NCBI GenBank assembly: GCA_910579335.1
Contig: CAJTUQ010000087.1
Span: 1-10,791 of the forward strand
Direction: 5' to 3'
Source of the DNA: an uncultured Dorea sp.
GTDB taxonomy: Bacteria; Bacillota; Clostridia; Lachnospirales; Lachnospiraceae
DNA length: 10,791 nucleotides
Part shown: one piece after another, positions 8,560 to 10,791 of the stretch
Layout: each line of letters starts with the position of its first letter
How positions within the stretch are numbered: the stretch's first letter is position 1
Made by a program: the position numbers and the translations under genes
Notes under the pieces: model-generated
What the model saw: the letters and a program-made list of their open reading frames with translations, nothing else
What the model was told of the DNA's origin: nothing
Databases searched by the model: none

Positions 8560-8588
8560 TTGAAAAACATCGGGCAGCATGCTAAAAT
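8560..8588 (+). promoter_or_regulatory. Near-consensus sigma-A promoter, plus strand
   Basis: TTGAAA (8560-8565), a 17-bp spacer and TAAAAT (8583-8588) form one of the best promoter matches in the window. It would start RNA near 8595 and leave an untranslated leader of roughly 85 nt before the ribosome binding site and ATG at 8682. It is divergent from the esterase promoter. Confidence 0.6.
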
Positions 8589-8681
8589 TATTCATGCATA
8601 AAAGGATTTACCTCATACTGTTAAAGAAATTTGAGAGTTGTCCAGTCCAAAATATACTTCTTTTATTGCAGGAGGAATTTT

Positions 8682-8840
8682 ATGAAATTTGATATAAAAT
8701 CTAATTCAATCAAGTATTGTTCATTTTTAGCTTTATCAGATGTCCATACGATGCACAAACAACGTGCAATAAGCACTTTATTCGACACTATATGCCATAA
8801 AATAAAGTGCTTATTATCCCAAAAATCTCTCCTATTCTAA
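8682..8840 (+). CDS. 52-codon ORF with strong translation signals, unknown or decapitated gene
   Basis: The ATG at 8682 follows a textbook AGGAGGAATTTT site, which in turn lies downstream of a near-consensus promoter. The encoded peptide (MKFDIKSNSIKYCSFLALSD at its start) is basic and matches no family I know. Its second half runs through a perfect 15-bp inverted repeat (8768-8815), which is unusual for coding sequence. The likeliest readings are the start of a gene whose remainder was lost by deletion, or a short leader/sRNA transcript with an accidental ORF. A true small protein is possible. Confidence 0.3.
   Translation: MKFDIKSNSIKYCSFLALSDVHTMHKQRAISTLFDTICHKIKCLLSQKSLLF
8768..8815. 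repeat. Perfect 15-bp inverted repeat (hairpin), possible bidirectional terminator
   Basis: AATAAGCACTTTATT (8768-8782) pairs exactly with AATAAAGTGCTTATT (8801-8815) around an 18-nt loop. A core GCACTTTATT/AATAAAGTGC stem followed by TTATT in either direction could act as a weak terminator, but no run of four or more T follows on either strand. It lies between the plus-strand promoter at 8560 and the minus-strand ORFs, the right place for a shared terminator. A mobile-element end cannot be excluded. Confidence 0.6.
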
Positions 8841-9088
8841 CCCGGTATACTATCCCTCACACACAGCGCCCCATACCCCACCTGCGGATTGGGATACACA
8901 TCGAACCCCGGCAGCGGCCTTGCCCCGCGTCTCAGATACGCTTTCACCTTCTCCCCATACAAATAAGGGTCATTCTCCTTCACAATCCCCTTTGGTGTCA
9001 AGTGTCTGCACAAAAGTTTTTTCACTTTTTTCTTCCCGAATACTGCTCTTTCATAGAAAAAAGCTATTTTTCCTACTGCATGTGTCAT
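8837..9088 (-). pseudogene. Possible gene remnant, 83 codons, family not recognised
   Basis: A minus-strand frame from ATG 9088 to a stop at 8837, with no ribosome binding site before the ATG and an in-frame stop just upstream. The first 25 or so codons are AT-rich and lysine-rich (FGKKKVKKLL). The last 55 or so are much more GC-rich and read like the tail of a real protein (KENDPYLYGEKVKAYL, then LPGFDVYPNPQVGYGALCV). The jump in composition near 9000-9015 suggests that a foreign or deleted junction has left only the 3' end of a gene. I cannot name the parent family. A genuine small gene starting at the internal GTG near residue 22 is the alternative. Confidence 0.35.
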
Positions 9089-9183
9089 AGAATTGTCAAG
9101 TTACGCTTTTATCTGGTGTTACAGAAATGCAAGTTGACATCTACTTTCTTTTTAAATATCGTGTATCTCAATAACTATTCTCC

Positions 9184-10005
9184 TTATAACCCAATAATTT
9201 CTACACTACCATCCATTTTCATTAACCAGAGGAATTCCTGCCTAGTCTCCTCTCGCTTCACTTTATAACTACTATATTCGTCCCCCAATTCTACAATAAT
9301 TTTACAAACCAATGTCCATAAATTTTCTTGCAAAACAGATAACATATAACCTTTATCTACAAAAACCAAATAGCCATATGTTCCCGTTTTATTATATCCG
9401 CTTTCCATTTCTGGTTCATACCATTTGCATGACAAAAATTTATCTGCTCTGTTTACTCTTGGCCTTAATTCTTTTAAATCTGGCTTTCTTAAATCTTTGA
9501 ATACGTTTTTTGATAAATCAATAATATAATTTTTTAATTCTGTATGTCCTTTAGATAAAGGATCTTTTATATCAGATGCTTTATTCGAAAAAAGTACTCT
9601 CTCTTCACATGTTGAATAAACCCAAAACTTCTGGTTATTTTCCCGATCCTCATCCCCTCTATACTGAAAATCATAAATAGCATAAGAATCCTTCTTCGAT
9701 TCCACAATAAAATCCTCCAGATTCTCATTCTTTATTACACCACTGGTTATAGAAATATATTTTCGACATTGATTATCTACATTACTACACTCCAAATTTA
9801 ATATAATACCTTGAGATTCTTTCATCAAAACAGATACAAAATTTTCAGGGATTTTATAACTTCCTTTTTCTTTTTCCATCGGCAAAAATTCAGGCAGCCA
9901 GAATAATCTGTGTAAAGGCGGATAACTACGCATTTCATAAACCCAAACATCATTCAAGCCTGGAATAAAACGGTCAAGCCACAAACCATAACTGATATCC
10001 TCGTC
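9184..10005 (-). pseudogene. C-terminal continuation of a large STAND-like protein after an in-frame stop
   Basis: Open frame of about 273 codons that begins directly after the TAA at 10006-10008 and stays in the same frame as the gene fragment upstream. The first possible start is TTG at 9984 with no ribosome binding site before it, so independent translation is unlikely. The junction reads RRSRSVV, stop, DEDISYGLWLDRFIPGLND. Acidic residues followed by a WL motif is what I recall directly after the EWHSMF-type motif in large STAND-like NTPases, which supports one original protein. The C-terminal part (TGTYGYLVFVDKGYMLSVLQ) resembles the closing domain of that group, and the frame ends in VEIIGL. 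It is AT-rich compared with the Wadjet genes. The family is a recalled resemblance. Confidence 0.6.
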
Positions 10006-10791
10006 TTATACAACCGACCTGGAACGTCGCAGATAATCCGCTGCATAGAACATAGAATGCCACTCTGCATATTTTCTTAATGTTTCGTATGAGGGTATTG
10101 CGCCATGATCATTAGATGCCCTCCCATAGTTTTGTTGTCGATAATATTTCTTTTGCCATGAACTCGCCATAGAATCTGTGATCTTCAATTCGTTCATAAT
10201 ATAAAAATCACACAACTCCGCCACTTCTCCCTGGGTACACCCAAAAATCTCCGCCACATCATCATACCAATATCTAATTGTATCCATTGTATCTATATTA
10301 AAATGAAGATTTCTGTTGCTGTCACGTTCCCGTTCAAATCTATGTATTCCTTTTGCCCTTTCATAAATACATTTTTCGCAATTATCTAGCGACAACAAGT
10401 TCATTATTCCACCACAATTAGAATTTAATTTCTTACATATCTTTACAGCCAGATGACGTTTTAATGCATGTTGAACATTGCTTTCTAAAGCAATATTCTC
10501 ATAGAATCGGTAATATATCGCCAAAATATCTGGGAAATGATTCGCTATATAAAGTGACGCTTCTAAAAAGCTAATCTGAGCAGACTCATATAAAAAGAAA
10601 TTATCTTTATCAAGATATAGAACAGGAAGACTATTCTTCTCATTATAAAGCTCATAAAAATACGACAAAACAGTACTATCAAACTCAACGTATCTCCAAA
10701 GTACATGCTGTGCTCTAAATCGATTTTTCTTATCTGGATGTCCAAACATTCTCCATAAAAACATCGCAATATAATAATCCATCTCCGTATT
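10006..10791 (-). CDS. C-terminal fragment of a large protein, possibly STAND-like NTPase (partial; ends at a probable nonsense codon)
   Basis: The frame is open through the right edge (the ATG at 10782 is preceded by in-frame coding codons), so the gene starts beyond the window and this is an internal to C-terminal part of 261 codons. There is a HEAT-like helical repeat stretch near the start (RFRAQHVLWRYVEFD). Later come RYWYDDVAEIFG, about 170-181 residues after the ATG at 10782, then NDHGAIPSYETLRKYAEWHS at 224-243 and MFYAADYL at 244-251. I recall this motif order (PYWY/FG, then HGSxP, then EWHAM) near the C-terminus of very large ATP-binding proteins in bacterial defence loci. The NTPase domain itself is not in view. 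The TAA at 10006 cuts it, and the same frame continues downstream. The gene is AT-rich, consistent with transfer. Confidence 0.6.
   Translation of the reverse strand, partial: NTEMDYYIAMFLWRMFGHPDKKNRFRAQHVLWRYVEFDSTVLSYFYELYNEKNSLPVLYLDKDNFFLYESAQISFLEASLYIANHFPDILAIYYRFYENIALESNVQHALKRHLAVKICKKLNSNCGGIMNLLSLDNCEKCIYERAKGIHRFERERDSNRNLHFNIDTMDTIRYWYDDVAEIFGCTQGEVAELCDFYIMNELKITDSMASSWQKKYYRQQNYGRASNDHGAIPSYETLRKYAEWHSMFYAADYLRRSRSVV

Noticed and set aside
8768..8815. CRISPR-like repeat reading of the hairpin.
   Set aside because: There is only one inverted pair, with no regularly spaced direct copies and no cas genes nearby.
9134..9162. TTGACA-N17-TATCGT, plus strand, as a possible antisense promoter into the right-hand gene.
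   Set aside because: The -35 is perfect but the -10 is poor and no gene follows in that direction; chance occurrence in AT-rich DNA is likely.

Overview
The window looks like the chromosome of a gut-type Firmicute, most likely a Clostridia/Lachnospiraceae member. The reasons are strong AGGAGG-like ribosome binding sites, sigma-A type promoters, moderate GC in most genes, and the protein types present. This assignment is inference, because no rRNA or marker gene is present.

Positions 1-7040 (all minus strand) hold a Wadjet plasmid-defence operon in the order jetD-jetA-jetB-jetC. jetD encodes a TOPRIM nuclease. jetA and jetB encode MukF-like and MukE-like kleisin and winged-helix subunits. jetC encodes an SMC/MukB-like ATPase whose C-terminal ATPase head lies beyond position 1. 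The genes are tightly coupled: 17 nt, 6 nt and an 8-nt overlap. By established knowledge of Wadjet, JetABC extrudes DNA loops, recognises small circular DNA, and JetD then cuts it. The JetA/JetB types and the jetD-first order fit a type II system better than type I; the subtype is inferred.

Positions 7041-7224 are a divergent regulatory region with a perfect 9-bp inverted repeat. It lies between the Wadjet operon and a 70-codon plus-strand gene of unknown function (7225-7437). A strong bidirectional intrinsic terminator (7449-7511) separates that gene from a convergent alpha/beta-hydrolase esterase of the EstA/esterase D type (7583-8398, minus), which has its own promoter.

Positions 8516-9183 are a transition zone. 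It holds a near-consensus plus-strand promoter, a 52-codon ORF with an excellent ribosome binding site, a perfect 15-bp hairpin, and an 83-codon minus-strand ORF that looks like a gene remnant.

Positions 9184-10791 (minus) are clearly more AT-rich. They hold the C-terminal part of a large protein that enters from beyond the right edge. One in-frame TAA at 10006-10008 divides it, and the same frame stays open for about 270 codons on each side. The protein resembles the C-terminal regions of large STAND-like NTPases seen in defence islands (recalled resemblance, not searched). The window is therefore best read as a defence island with an apparently intact Wadjet operon next to a probably inactivated, horizontally acquired large gene.
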